Positions 7,706 through 16,861 of a stretch of 64,000 bases of DNA are shown piece after piece. The notes beneath the pieces were generated by a model that worked only from the letters and a program-made list of their open reading frames with translations, ran no database searches and was not told where the DNA came from. Source of the stretch: Lachnospiraceae bacterium (GTDB lineage: Bacteria; Bacillota; Clostridia; Lachnospirales; Lachnospiraceae); NCBI GenBank assembly GCA_910575565.1, contig CAJTFL010000004.1:1-64000 (forward strand), in the 5' to 3' direction. The translations under genes and the position numbers were made by a program. How positions within the stretch are numbered: position 1 is the stretch's first letter; every line of letters begins with the position of its first letter.

Positions 7706-9085
7706 ATGGAAGATAACAGACAATTTGTAGAGGACTTTGCCAATAGCCAAATGGATCTTTGCCTGGCCAACAGCACCATCGATCCGGAATTATTCCATAC
7801 CTACGGCGTAAAGCGCGGGCTTCGGGATAAAAACGGCGCAGGAGTATTGGCCGGGCTGACCAATATTTCCCTGATCCAGTCCAAAAAGGAAGTGGACGGA
7901 AAATCCGTTCCCTGCAACGGCCGCCTGCTGTACCGCGGCTATAATATTAATGACCTGGTAAGAGGCTTTTTAGCTTCCTCCCCCCGGCATTTTGGATTTG
8001 AGGAAATTACCTATTTGCTTTTATTTGGGGAATTGCCCGCAAGGCTCCAGCTGACCCAGTTCCATGAAGCCCTGACCAAAAGCAGCTTTCTCCCCACCAA
8101 TTTCGTCCGGGACGTAATCATGAAAGCCCCGGGGAAAGATATTATGAATTCCATTACCAAAAGCGTCCTCACCCTGGCTTCCTACGATGAACAGGCTGCC
8201 AATAATTCCCTGCCCAACGTCCTTAGGCAGTGCATGATGCTAATCAGCGTATTCCCCATGCTGGCGGTATACGGCTACCATGCCTACAACCACTATGAAT
8301 GCGGGGACAGCTTTTATATCCACCGCCCGGATCCCAACCTTTCCACGGCGGAAAACCTGCTGCGTATGCTCCGCCCGGATATGAAATACTCTGACTTAGA
8401 AGCCCGTGTGCTGGACCTGGCACTGGTGCTGCACATGGAGCACGGCGGCGGAAACAATTCCACCTTTACCACCAGGGTTACAACGTCCGCAGGCTCCGAT
8501 ACTTACTCCGTAATTGCCGCTGCCCTCTCCTCCTTAAAAGGTCCCAAGCATGGCGGCGCAAACATAAAAGTAGTGGAGATGATGGCCGACATGAAAAACC
8601 ATTTATCCGACTGGAGCGATGAGGAGCAGGTAAAGGATTACTTAACCAAGCTTCTGCATAAAGAGGCTTTTGACCAAAAAGGGCTGATCTATGGCATGGG
8701 CCATGCCGTTTACTCCATATCCGATCCCCGTGCGCTTATTTTTAAGGAATTTGTGGAAAAGCTCGCCATGGAAAAGCATCGGGAAAAAGATTTTGCCCTT
8801 TATTCCATGACCGAAACCCTTGCCCCGAAAATCATCGCCGGGGAACGGGCTATCTACAAAGGCGTAAGCGCCAACGTGGATTTTTACAGCGGCTTTGTTT
8901 ACAGCATGTTGGATATCCCCACGGAACTGTTCACCCCTATATTTGCCATCGCCAGGATCGTAGGCTGGAGCGCCCATCGGCTGGAGGAGCTGATTAACGT
9001 GGACAAAATCATCCGCCCCGCCTACCAAAGCCTTCTTCCCCTGGAGGAAAAGGAATATACGCCCCTGCCTTTGCGTAAAGCATAA
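7706..9085 (+). CDS. Citrate (or 2-methylcitrate) synthase
   Basis: Condenses acetyl-CoA (or propionyl-CoA) with oxaloacetate. The 459-aa product has the large helical citrate-synthase fold, with the substrate histidines in LHMEHGGGNNSTF and GPKHGGANIK, and a C-terminal region DFYSGFVYSMLDIP. It is longer than the usual roughly 370-430 aa, as in a clade of clostridial enzymes with an extended N-terminus. ATG 7706 is preceded by AAGGAGGTA. No other TCA-cycle gene is adjacent, so the enzyme probably feeds 2-oxoglutarate/glutamate synthesis. The sequence alone does not decide between citrate and methylcitrate activity. Confidence 0.9.
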   Translation: MEDNRQFVEDFANSQMDLCLANSTIDPELFHTYGVKRGLRDKNGAGVLAGLTNISLIQSKKEVDGKSVPCNGRLLYRGYNINDLVRGFLASSPRHFGFEEITYLLLFGELPARLQLTQFHEALTKSSFLPTNFVRDVIMKAPGKDIMNSITKSVLTLASYDEQAANNSLPNVLRQCMMLISVFPMLAVYGYHAYNHYECGDSFYIHRPDPNLSTAENLLRMLRPDMKYSDLEARVLDLALVLHMEHGGGNNSTFTTRVTTSAGSDTYSVIAAALSSLKGPKHGGANIKVVEMMADMKNHLSDWSDEEQVKDYLTKLLHKEAFDQKGLIYGMGHAVYSISDPRALIFKEFVEKLAMEKHREKDFALYSMTETLAPKIIAGERAIYKGVSANVDFYSGFVYSMLDIPTELFTPIFAIARIVGWSAHRLEELINVDKIIRPAYQSLLPLEEKEYTPLPLRKA

Positions 9086-9211
9086 AACGATTCTAAAGCC
9101 AAAATGCCTTCCCGGCCTGGCATCATAAAAACCCGGTATATTCTTTTGGGCTTTTGCAGATAATATGGGGGACGCATAGATTTATGCGAATAATAACCGG
9201 AGGTGAATCCC

Positions 9212-9385
9212 ATGAGCCCAAAAGAATTATCTTATCTGGAAGACGCATTAAGCCATGAGCAGTTTTTAAAGAACCAGTGCGACTCGGCAATGAACGCCTT
9301 AAACGATGAGCAGTTAATTTCCTGCGTCAAGGAATTAAAGGAAACCCATCAGCAAATTTTTGACAGCTTATACCGGCTTGTATAA
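9212..9385 (+). CDS. Small spore-coat-associated protein
   Basis: 57-aa acidic helical protein (SPKELSYLEDALSHEQFLKN...). This type of small protein is commonly found directly before CotF-like coat proteins in Lachnospiraceae. ATG 9212 was chosen because GGAGG is 8 bases upstream; a GTG three codons earlier overlaps that site. The next gene starts 17 bases after the stop, so they form a pair. The family assignment is from memory of this arrangement; no catalytic motif is present. Confidence 0.65.
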   Translation: MSPKELSYLEDALSHEQFLKNQCDSAMNALNDEQLISCVKELKETHQQIFDSLYRLV

Positions 9386-9402
9386 TTTAAGGAGGCACAG
9401 CA

Positions 9403-9651
9403 ATGGATGAGAAATGCACTATGGAAAACCTGCTCCTGACCACCAAAGGGGTATGCGACTTATATCTTCACGGAACCATCGAATCCTCCACGGCAAATGT
9501 CCACCAGGCTTTTGATTCCGCATTAAATAAAAGCCTGGATATGCAGGAATCCATTTACCAGAAAATGACCCAAAAAGGCTGGTACAAACAGCAGCAGGCA
9601 GAACCGGAAAAACTGACAAAGGTAAAAAACCAGTTTGCCGGAATTTCCTAA
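9403..9651 (+). CDS. Spore coat protein, CotF-like
   Basis: 82-aa protein with the CotF-type C-terminal pattern (MQESIYQKMTQKGWYKQQQ), in which the tandem aromatic/Gln tail is typical of coat proteins. The N-terminal half is helical. AAGGAGG precedes ATG 9403. It is co-transcribed with the 57-aa gene before it. The pair indicates that the host makes endospores, though no sporulation sigma-factor promoter could be identified with confidence. Confidence 0.8.
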   Translation: MDEKCTMENLLLTTKGVCDLYLHGTIESSTANVHQAFDSALNKSLDMQESIYQKMTQKGWYKQQQAEPEKLTKVKNQFAGIS

Positions 9652-9733
9652 GGAAAACCGCAATTAGCTTTACGCCACTGAAAAAATATTTAATAATTGG
9701 GCAAAATTAATACAGAAAACTTCATGAATCCTC

Positions 9734-9788
9734 TTGAAAAGATTTATACAAGATGCTATACTCTTTTTAGCAAGCCGTTATAACGGCT
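9734..9788 (+). promoter_or_regulatory. Strong promoter with 16-bp palindromic operator
   Basis: TTGAAA (9734-9739), 17 bp, TATACT (9757-9762). Just downstream, AGCCGTTATAACGGCT (9773-9788) is a perfect 16-bp palindrome in the leader, suited to dimeric repressor binding. It serves the 73-aa gene. Confidence 0.7.
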
Positions 9789-9808
9789 AATATAAAGGAG
9801 GAAAGCAT

Positions 9809-10030
9809 ATGCCACGTGGAAGAAAAAAAGCCATTACCAACCCGTCAGAAGAAATCGAAATGATTGACCAAAAAATTGCTGATTTACAGGAGCAGATTTC
9901 CGAGTTAAAGAAGCAGCGCAAAGCAGCTGTTTCCAGGGCTGATGAAGCAGCAAGGCAGCAGGTGGTGGACGCATTCGTTGCATCCGGGAAAACCGCCGAA
10001 GAATTCTTAGCCGGCATTAACGTTGAATAA
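9809..10030 (+). CDS. 73-aa basic coiled-coil protein of unknown function
   Basis: The N-terminus MPRGRKKAITNP is a short basic stretch resembling an AT-hook core. It is followed by a heptad-type coiled coil (about residues 14-45, EMIDQKIADLQEQISELKKQ) and a C-terminal helix (DAFVASGKTAEEFLAGINVE). This layout, basic tip plus dimerising coil, is what small nucleoid or H-NS-like proteins look like, but I do not recognise a family. AAAGGAGG precedes the start. It has its own promoter, palindromic leader site and terminator, so it is expressed alone. Confidence 0.75.
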   Translation: MPRGRKKAITNPSEEIEMIDQKIADLQEQISELKKQRKAAVSRADEAARQQVVDAFVASGKTAEEFLAGINVE

Positions 10031-10068
10031 CTGGCAGAAGATGGTTTTTCATCTGACGCATGAACGGG

Positions 10069-10117
10069 CGCTGCCTGGGCAAAAGGATCTCATATCCTTT
10101 TCCCGGGCAGCGTTTTC
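10069..10117 (+). terminator. Intrinsic terminator after the coiled-coil gene
   Basis: CGCTGCC at 10069 pairs with GGCAGCG near 10106-10112. The inner arms GGG and AAAAGGAT pair with ATCCTTTT and CCC. A run of T follows. Confidence 0.75.
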
Positions 10118-10164
10118 CTAATGGCAAAAAAGAAAAACATCGCGTGCACGAAATGGAGGAAAAC

Positions 10165-11373
10165 ATGAAAAAGCCAGGTTATTACTCTTCCGGCGAATTT
10201 GGCAGAATGGCCCATATCACCCTTAGGACTGTCCGCTATTATGACAAGCAAAATATCTTAAAGCCTTCCCTAACCACGCCCTCAGGAGCCAGATTTTATA
10301 CGGATAAGGACTTTGCCCGCCTACAGCAGATCCTGCTGTTAAAGGCTTTGGGCTTTTCGCTAAAGGATATCCGGCAGATGGTGGCCGGGGATTTCGATGT
10401 CCAAGCCATGTTAGACTCTTTAACCATCCAGCTAAAGCTGGTGCAGGATCGGATGGAGCAGCTTCAGCTGGTGGAACACGCCATCCAGGATACGGCAAAG
10501 GCTATCCGCCAAGAGCATACCATCGACTGGAGCCGGATGCTTAAGCTGATCCATTTGACGGGAATGGAAAAAAGCCTGACCAAGCAGTACCAGGACGCGT
10601 CCAATATTTCCGCCAGAATTAACCTGCACCGGCTGTACTCCCAAAACCCAAAAGGGTGGTTCTCCTGGATCTATGAGCAGGCGCATATTTCTCCAAGCGA
10701 TCATATATTAGAAATCGGATGCGGGGACGGAAGCCTGTGGAGCGCAAACCTTTCCCGGATGCCGGAAAAAATTTCTATCATCCTTTCCGATATCTCTGAA
10801 GGGATGCTCCGGGATGCCAGGCGCTCCATAGGATCAGAGGATCCCCGTTTCTGCTTCCAGGCTTTTGACTGCCATCAGATCCCCTTTCCCGATAACACCT
10901 TTGACCTGGTTATCGCCAACCATCTGCTGTTTTACTGCCAGGATATCCCCAAAGCCTGCCAGGAAGCCTGCCGGGTATTAAAGCCTGGGGGAACCTTCCT
11001 CTGCAGCGCCTACGGAAAACTGCATATGAAAGAAATCAGCCGGCTGGTGCAGGAGTTTAATGACCGGATTATGCTCTCTGCCAATAAGCTTTACCAGCGG
11101 TTTGGCCGGGAAAATGGCTCTGAACTCCTTTCCCCCGTCTTTGGCCCCTCCCAGTGGCTGCCTTACCCGGACTCCCTGACGGTGACTGAACCGGAGCCGC
11201 TGATTTCCTACATTCTTTCCTGCCATGGCAACCAAAACCAGTATCTGCTGGATTCCTACCAGGATTTTTCCGCCTTCGTCAAAAAAAAGACCAAAAAAGG
11301 ATTTTTCATCACCAAGGATGCCGGAATTTTCCTCTGCCATAAAGAAAATCCGGAAAAACTTCAAAAAAATTGA
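10165..11373 (+). CDS. MerR-family regulator fused to a SAM-dependent methyltransferase
   Basis: 402-aa fusion. Residues 1-75 form a MerR winged helix (SSGEFGRMAHITLRTVRYYD, then the wing SGARFYTDKDFARLQQI). Residues 75-115 form the dimerising coiled coil. Residues about 160-300 form a class I methyltransferase with motif I LEIGCGDGS at 182-190 and a later acidic/NHLLFY region. In MerR proteins the C-terminal part senses the inducer; here it is a whole methyltransferase, so it could sense SAM or a methylatable substrate or act as an enzyme. ATG 10165 has GGAGGAAA just upstream. A MerR-type promoter lies immediately after the stop and leads into rfbA. Confidence 0.85.
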   Translation: MKKPGYYSSGEFGRMAHITLRTVRYYDKQNILKPSLTTPSGARFYTDKDFARLQQILLLKALGFSLKDIRQMVAGDFDVQAMLDSLTIQLKLVQDRMEQLQLVEHAIQDTAKAIRQEHTIDWSRMLKLIHLTGMEKSLTKQYQDASNISARINLHRLYSQNPKGWFSWIYEQAHISPSDHILEIGCGDGSLWSANLSRMPEKISIILSDISEGMLRDARRSIGSEDPRFCFQAFDCHQIPFPDNTFDLVIANHLLFYCQDIPKACQEACRVLKPGGTFLCSAYGKLHMKEISRLVQEFNDRIMLSANKLYQRFGRENGSELLSPVFGPSQWLPYPDSLTVTEPEPLISYILSCHGNQNQYLLDSYQDFSAFVKKKTKKGFFITKDAGIFLCHKENPEKLQKN

Positions 11374-11382
11374 AAAAAGATC

Positions 11383-11413
11383 TTGAACATGACGTAAGGT
11401 CATCTTTTATACT
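11383..11413 (+). promoter_or_regulatory. MerR-type promoter (19-bp spacer with dyad) before rfbA
   Basis: TTGAAC (11383-11388) and TATACT (11408-11413) are separated by 19 bp, too long for normal sigma-A initiation but diagnostic of promoters that MerR proteins untwist. The spacer carries the inverted repeat ATGAC-GTAAG-GTCAT. It starts 10 bases after the MerR-methyltransferase stop. Confidence 0.7.
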
Positions 11414-11528
11414 ATGGCTAACCGGGAGCAATTCGCCTGCCAAGGCACAGCTTGCAGTGCTTTTTTGTGCCAGAGGGCATATTGGCTTCCTGCCATGATT
11501 AAAATCAACCCAAAGGAGATTTGAAGCA

Positions 11529-12425
11529 ATGAAAGGAATTATCCTGGCCGGAGGTTCCGGCACACGCCTCTACCCTCTTACTATGGTGACATCCAAGCAG
11601 CTCCTCCCCATCTATGACAAGCCCATGATCTATTACCCGCTGTCCGTGCTGATGAATGCGGGGATCCGGGATATCCTGATTATTTCCACCCCCCAGGATA
11701 CCCCCAGGTTTAAGGAGCTTTTAGGGGACGGGCATCAGTTCGGCCTCACCCTATCCTACGCCATACAGCCAAGCCCTGACGGCCTGGCCCAGGCATTTAT
11801 CATCGGCGCAGATTTTATCGGCAATGACACGGCTGCCATGGTATTAGGGGACAATATTTTCGCAGGCCACGGCTTAAAAAAGCGGTTAAAGGCTGCCGTG
11901 GAAAATGCAGAAACGGGAAAAGGAGCCACGGTTTTCGGGTACTATGTAGACGACCCGGAACGGTTTGGCATCGTGGAATTCGACCGGGACGGCAAAGCCG
12001 TCTCCATCGAGGAAAAACCCCAAAAGCCAAAAAGCAATTACTGCGTAACCGGTCTGTATTTCTATGATAACCGGGTGGTGGAATACGCCAAAAACCTAAA
12101 GCCCAGCGCCCGGGGCGAGTTAGAAATCACCGACTTAAACCGGATTTACCTGGAAAAAGGAAACTTAAACGTGGAGCTTTTAGGGCAGGGCTTTACCTGG
12201 CTGGATACGGGAACTCATGAGAGCCTGGTGGATGCCACCAATTTCGTAAAAACCGTGGAAACCCACCAGCACCGCAAGGTAGCCTGCCTGGAAGAAATCG
12301 CCTATTTAAACGGATGGATTTCCAAGGAAGAGGTGCTGAAGGTTTATGAGGTACTGAAGAAAAACCAGTACGGCCAATACTTGAAGGATGTGCTGGACGG
12401 GAAATATATGGACGTTTTGCATTAA
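11529..12425 (+). CDS. rfbA: Glucose-1-phosphate thymidylyltransferase
   Basis: First step of dTDP-L-rhamnose synthesis: dTTP + glucose-1-phosphate gives dTDP-glucose. The 298-aa protein opens with [18 protein letters not shown], the nucleotidyltransferase signature, and has [11 protein letters not shown] and the [20 protein letters not shown] block. AAAGGAGATT lies before ATG 11529. It leads a four-gene rfbA-B-D-C cluster that would supply rhamnose for surface polysaccharide. Confidence 0.95.
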   Translation: MKGIILAGGSGTRLYPLTMVTSKQLLPIYDKPMIYYPLSVLMNAGIRDILIISTPQDTPRFKELLGDGHQFGLTLSYAIQPSPDGLAQAFIIGADFIGNDTAAMVLGDNIFAGHGLKKRLKAAVENAETGKGATVFGYYVDDPERFGIVEFDRDGKAVSIEEKPQKPKSNYCVTGLYFYDNRVVEYAKNLKPSARGELEITDLNRIYLEKGNLNVELLGQGFTWLDTGTHESLVDATNFVKTVETHQHRKVACLEEIAYLNGWISKEEVLKVYEVLKKNQYGQYLKDVLDGKYMDVLH

Positions 12426-12497
12426 CCGGCACTCTTGGCAAAGTATGCCAGAAAACGGCTGCTTAATTTTAAATACGTTTCAGGGAAAGGATTTATT

Positions 12498-13517
12498 ATG
12501 ACCATTATTGTTACCGGCGGAGCCGGATTTATCGGAAGCAATTTTATTTTTCATCTGTTAAACCGTTACCCAGACTACCGGATTATCTGCTTAGACTGCC
12601 TGACCTATGCGGGAAACCTGTCCACCTTAGAACCGGTGATGGACAAGCCGAATTTCCGTTTTGTCAAGGAAAGCATTACCAACCGGGAAGGGGTAAACCG
12701 GTTGTTTGAGGAAGAGCGCCCAGATATGGTGGTAAATTTTGCGGCAGAAAGCCACGTGGATCGATCCATTGAAAATCCGGAAATTTTCCTGGATACCAAT
12801 ATTAAAGGGACTGCCGTGCTGATGGATGCCTGCCGGAAATACGGAATTAAACGGTATCACCAGGTTTCCACCGACGAGGTTTACGGCGATCTGCCCCTTG
12901 ACCGGTCGGATCTGTTTTTCACGGAAGAAACCCCCATACACACCAGCAGCCCTTACAGTTCTTCCAAGGCCGGGGCGGATCTTTTGGTGCTGGCTTACCA
13001 CAGGACTTATGGCCTTCCCGTGTCCATCAGCCGCTGCTCCAACAACTACGGCCCCTACCATTTCCCGGAAAAATTAATTCCGTTAATGATTGCCAACGCC
13101 TTAAATGACAAGCCCCTTCCCGTCTACGGAAAAGGGGAAAATGTCCGGGACTGGCTGTATGTGGAAGACCACTGCAAGGCTATTGACCTAATTATCCATA
13201 AAGGCCGGGTGGGGGAAGTTTACAACATCGGCGGCCACAACGAAATGAAAAACATTGACATCGTAAAGCTGATCTGCAAGGAGCTGGGAAAGCCGGAAAG
13301 CCTGATCACTTACGTTACCGACCGGAAAGGCCATGATATGCGCTACGCCATCGATCCCACCAAAATCCACAATGAGCTGGGCTGGCTGCCAGAAACGAAA
13401 TTCGCCGATGGCATTAAAAAAACCATCGCCTGGTACTTGGAAAACCGCAAGTGGTGGGAAACCATCATTTCCGGCGAATACCAGAATTATTATGAGAAAA
13501 TGTATGGGAACCGGTAG
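12498..13517 (+). CDS. rfbB: dTDP-glucose 4,6-dehydratase
   Basis: Second step: NAD-dependent conversion of dTDP-glucose to dTDP-4-keto-6-deoxyglucose. The 339-aa short-chain dehydrogenase starts MTIIVTGGAGFIGSN (Rossmann GxxGxxG). The catalytic Tyr-Lys is in YSSSKAGAD, and VSTDEVYGDL is present. The start at 12498 fits the Rossmann strand exactly; longer in-frame codons upstream would add an unrelated leader. Confidence 0.95.
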   Translation: MTIIVTGGAGFIGSNFIFHLLNRYPDYRIICLDCLTYAGNLSTLEPVMDKPNFRFVKESITNREGVNRLFEEERPDMVVNFAAESHVDRSIENPEIFLDTNIKGTAVLMDACRKYGIKRYHQVSTDEVYGDLPLDRSDLFFTEETPIHTSSPYSSSKAGADLLVLAYHRTYGLPVSISRCSNNYGPYHFPEKLIPLMIANALNDKPLPVYGKGENVRDWLYVEDHCKAIDLIIHKGRVGEVYNIGGHNEMKNIDIVKLICKELGKPESLITYVTDRKGHDMRYAIDPTKIHNELGWLPETKFADGIKKTIAWYLENRKWWETIISGEYQNYYEKMYGNR

Positions 13518-13670
13518 GGACATTGAAGTGCTGTACATGGCACAATCCCGACAGTGATTTAACAATGAGCTTAACGCTGCAAAAGGCATTCCCATGGAGC
13601 CAAAAGAATGGGAAAATATCAGGAAAGTAACGCCTAAATGCGGCAAGAAAGAAAGGAAACGGCAAAAATC

Positions 13671-14567
13671 ATGAAAATATTGGTTACTGGCGTAAAAGGC
13701 CAGCTTGGTCATGACGTGGTTAACGAGCTAACCGGAAGGGGCCACCAGGCCATAGGGGTGGATATCGAAGAGATGGATATCACAGACCCAGGTTCCGTGG
13801 AGCAGGCGGTAAGCCAGGCAAAGCCTGACGGGGTAATCCACTGCGCCGCCTGGACTGCCGTGGATGATGCCGAGGATGAAAAAAACCGGGAAAAGGTGCG
13901 GCTGGTCAATGGGACGGGGACGAAGCACGTGGCAGACGCCTGCAAAAGGCACGGCTGCAAGCTGATGTATATTTCCACGGATTACGTGTTTGACGGCCAG
14001 GGAAGCGAGCCCTGGGATCCGGACTGCAAGGACTACCGCCCCTTAAACGTTTACGGGCAGACAAAGCTGGAAGGCGAACTGGCGGTAAGCAGCACCTTGG
14101 ATCAATATTTTATCGTCCGCATCGCCTGGGTATTTGGAAAAAACGGGAAAAACTTTATCCGCACCATGCTAAACATCGGGAAAAAGCTGGATACCCTGAA
14201 AGTAGTGGACGACCAGATCGGCACGCCCACCTATACCTTTGACTTGGCAAGGCTCCTGGTGGATATGATAGAAACGGATAAGTACGGCTTCTACCACGCC
14301 ACCAACGAGGGCGGCTACATCAGCTGGTACGAATTTGCCACAGAAATTTTCCGCCAGGCATCCGCCATGGGGCACCAGGAATATGACCAGGAGCACTTAC
14401 AGGTTATCCCTGTCACCACGGCCCAGTACGGCCTTTCCAAAGCTCCCAGGCCCTTTAACAGCCGGCTGGACAAGGAAAAACTTATCCGCCAGGGATTTGC
14501 CCCCCTGCCGGATTGGAAAGACGCCCTACGGCGATACCTTAAAGAAATTCAGGCAGACTTTTCATAG
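13671..14567 (+). CDS. rfbD: dTDP-4-dehydrorhamnose reductase
   Basis: Last step: NADPH reduction to dTDP-L-rhamnose. The 298-aa extended SDR begins MKILVTGVKGQLGHDV and contains YISTDYVFDG and the YGQTKLEGE catalytic motif. The gap of 153 bases after rfbB is long for this cluster and contains no recognisable gene. Start at 13671 by homology to the family N-terminus. Confidence 0.95.
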   Translation: MKILVTGVKGQLGHDVVNELTGRGHQAIGVDIEEMDITDPGSVEQAVSQAKPDGVIHCAAWTAVDDAEDEKNREKVRLVNGTGTKHVADACKRHGCKLMYISTDYVFDGQGSEPWDPDCKDYRPLNVYGQTKLEGELAVSSTLDQYFIVRIAWVFGKNGKNFIRTMLNIGKKLDTLKVVDDQIGTPTYTFDLARLLVDMIETDKYGFYHATNEGGYISWYEFATEIFRQASAMGHQEYDQEHLQVIPVTTAQYGLSKAPRPFNSRLDKEKLIRQGFAPLPDWKDALRRYLKEIQADFS

Positions 14568-14584
14568 GAGGAGAACCAGGACAA

Positions 14585-15193
14585 ATGGGACAGATAAGCG
14601 TAGAAAAAAATGTGGGTGGGATAAAAGGCCTTTGTGTCATCGCGCCTGCCGTCCACGGAGATGCCAGAGGATATTTTATGGAAACCTATAACCAAAGGGA
14701 TATGGAAGAAAACGGACTAAACATGGTTTTCGTCCAGGATAACCAGTCCCGCTCCACCAAAGGCGTACTTCGGGGCCTTCACTTCCAAAAGCAGTTCCCC
14801 CAGGGGAAATTGGTCAGGGTAATCAGCGGAACCGTTTTTGACGTGGCCGTGGATCTGCGCAGCGGCAGCGAGACCTTTGGCAAATGGTTCGGCGTTGAAT
14901 TGACTGCGGAAAACAAAAAGCAGTTTTACATCCCGGAAGGCTTTGCCCACGGATTTCTGGTACTGAGCGATATCGCCGAGTTCTGCTATAAATGCACCGA
15001 TTTCTACCGCCCGGAGGATGAAGGCGGCCTGGCCTGGAATGACCCGAAGATCGGCATTGCCTGGCCAAAGGTTTCGGGGGACTATCCGGGAAGCGCCTCG
15101 GCAGAGGGCTACCGGATGGACGATGGGACGCCCCTAAACATGAGTGCCAAGGATCAGGTGATGGCCGGGATTGGGGAAACCTTTCACTTTTAG
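14585..15193 (+). CDS. rfbC: dTDP-4-dehydrorhamnose 3,5-epimerase
   Basis: Third step: double epimerisation at C3 and C5. The 202-aa cupin-fold protein has the family signature DNQSRSTKGVLRGLHFQ (catalytic His) and the FYIPEGFAHGFLVLSD block with its conserved basic and Tyr residues nearby. TAGGAGGAG lies just before the start, 17 bases after rfbD, so it is co-transcribed. Confidence 0.95.
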   Translation: MGQISVEKNVGGIKGLCVIAPAVHGDARGYFMETYNQRDMEENGLNMVFVQDNQSRSTKGVLRGLHFQKQFPQGKLVRVISGTVFDVAVDLRSGSETFGKWFGVELTAENKKQFYIPEGFAHGFLVLSDIAEFCYKCTDFYRPEDEGGLAWNDPKIGIAWPKVSGDYPGSASAEGYRMDDGTPLNMSAKDQVMAGIGETFHF

Positions 15194-15249
15194 GAAAAGG
15201 TGAAGACAGGCCTGAACCGTTATTAAAAAATTCAGCCGGTGGAAAGAGC

Positions 15250-16827
15250 ATGAAGGCAAAAAAGAATCTTTATTTAAGCGTAATTGTAATGCTTGTCATT
15301 GTTTATATCGGTTTGCTGACCATCCTTTACTGTTCAGAATCGGCAAATGATCAATCAATGATCCGGACATTTGGAGATGCATTATGGTACTCCTTAGTGA
15401 CATTGACTACAGTGGGATATGGCGATCTTGTGCCGGTGACGCCTTTAGGGCATATGGTGGGAATAATCTTTTTGCTGCTGTCTGCCGGTATTATGGTGAC
15501 GTTGCTTGGGGGCTTGCTCTCCTTTATCGCCAGCGAAGGGATGCCCCTTTTTTTGCTCTGTCTGCAAAAGAAGAAAAACTGGTACTATTTTGCGGATTAT
15601 GGCGTAGAATCAAATACCCTTGCGGCAAATATTTATAAGGAAGATCCAAATGCGCTGATTATTTTCGGGGAAAAACGGAGCAGCCAAAGCGAAAGCCCAA
15701 GCTACCCCTGCCTGTACTTAAGTTCCTCACCGGATAAGATTATTGCCAAAAAGAAAAATGAGGGCGCGAAATGCAAGGTTTTCCTAATGAAGGAAAATGA
15801 CATCGGCATTAACCGGCGTGCAGTTAACTTACATGAACTGCCTGTGGAGGTTTATGCGAGAACCACTAACGGCCAGGATAATCTTTCGGACAACATTCAT
15901 TTTTTTAACAGCTATGAATGCTGCGCCAGACAGTATTGGCGTTCAAAACCATTGTGCAGCTATGAAACGACCATTGTGCTGATAGGGTTTGGAAATTATG
16001 GCCACCGCATCCTGGAGAGGGCGATTATGACCAATATTATTTCCGTGGATCAGCACGTAGCCTATCATATTTTTGGCAATGCCCAGGAATTTCTCCATGT
16101 CCATCACTGCCTGGGGGATTTGTTTTCCATTAATGAAGAATCGGTATGGAGGGATTCCTTAATTTTTCACCAGGAGGCCTGGGAAAAGCACCATGAACTT
16201 TTGGGGCGGGCTGACCGCATTATCATCTGTGAAGATGATGAGCAGAAAGGCTGGAGTATTTTCTGGACCTTGCGCAAATATTATCTGCTCTTTGGGCGGA
16301 TTGATCTGCGTAACAGCTGGAAAGCCCCAGGGATATCCTGTTTTGGGACGAATGAAGATATCTATACCACACAGCAGATTATCCGCACTGACCTAAATAA
16401 GGCGGCGGTTATGATTAATGAGATTTTCTTAAGATCCGTCACTTATTCCGCCTTAAGCTGGGAAAGGCTGGATGATCTTCACCGGCAGTCAAAGATTGTT
16501 GCCGCGGATCATCTTTTAATGAAAACCAGGATCCTTTTGAAGGATGAAACCATTACCAACCTAACCGCCTCCGCGGTAAAGGAAGCCTATAACCGATATT
16601 GCGAGACCAAGTCCTCCCAGGAAATAAGGGAAATGTACCGCAAATTAGATCATATGCGGTCGTACAGATTCTATGCTTTTTATAACTGGAGTTACGGCTC
16701 AATCCGCGACGATACCGAAAGGCAGCATCCGATGCTGCGCCCTTATGAAGAATTAACGGAAGAGCAAAAGCAAGAACGGGATGCTGCCTGGGAACTAATG
16801 GGGATGATTTACGGGGAACTTGAGTGA
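15250..16827 (+). CDS. Two-TM potassium channel with cytosolic RCK-like domains
   Basis: 525-aa membrane protein: TM1 at about residues 8-28, a pore helix and K+ selectivity filter TVGYGD at 54-59, TM2 at about 68-93. The long cytosolic part has a Rossmann-like motif VLIGFGNYGHRILE near residue 240, typical of TrkA-N/RCK gating domains. It is longer than MthK-type channels and the first RCK half is poorly conserved. It probably forms a tetrameric K+ channel gated by an unknown ligand. It follows rfbC by 56 bases but has no obvious functional tie to rhamnose synthesis. Confidence 0.82.
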   Translation: MKAKKNLYLSVIVMLVIVYIGLLTILYCSESANDQSMIRTFGDALWYSLVTLTTVGYGDLVPVTPLGHMVGIIFLLLSAGIMVTLLGGLLSFIASEGMPLFLLCLQKKKNWYYFADYGVESNTLAANIYKEDPNALIIFGEKRSSQSESPSYPCLYLSSSPDKIIAKKKNEGAKCKVFLMKENDIGINRRAVNLHELPVEVYARTTNGQDNLSDNIHFFNSYECCARQYWRSKPLCSYETTIVLIGFGNYGHRILERAIMTNIISVDQHVAYHIFGNAQEFLHVHHCLGDLFSINEESVWRDSLIFHQEAWEKHHELLGRADRIIICEDDEQKGWSIFWTLRKYYLLFGRIDLRNSWKAPGISCFGTNEDIYTTQQIIRTDLNKAAVMINEIFLRSVTYSALSWERLDDLHRQSKIVAADHLLMKTRILLKDETITNLTASAVKEAYNRYCETKSSQEIREMYRKLDHMRSYRFYAFYNWSYGSIRDDTERQHPMLRPYEELTEEQKQERDAAWELMGMIYGELE

Positions 16828-16861
16828 TTCTGCTATCCCGCAACCAAGCATAGGAGAAGCT

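Noticed and set aside
11440..11480. Attenuator before rfbA (GGCAC...GTGCC with internal GCAC/GTGC and T6)
   Set aside because: Stems are only 4-5 bp and no leader peptide is present; too weak to claim.
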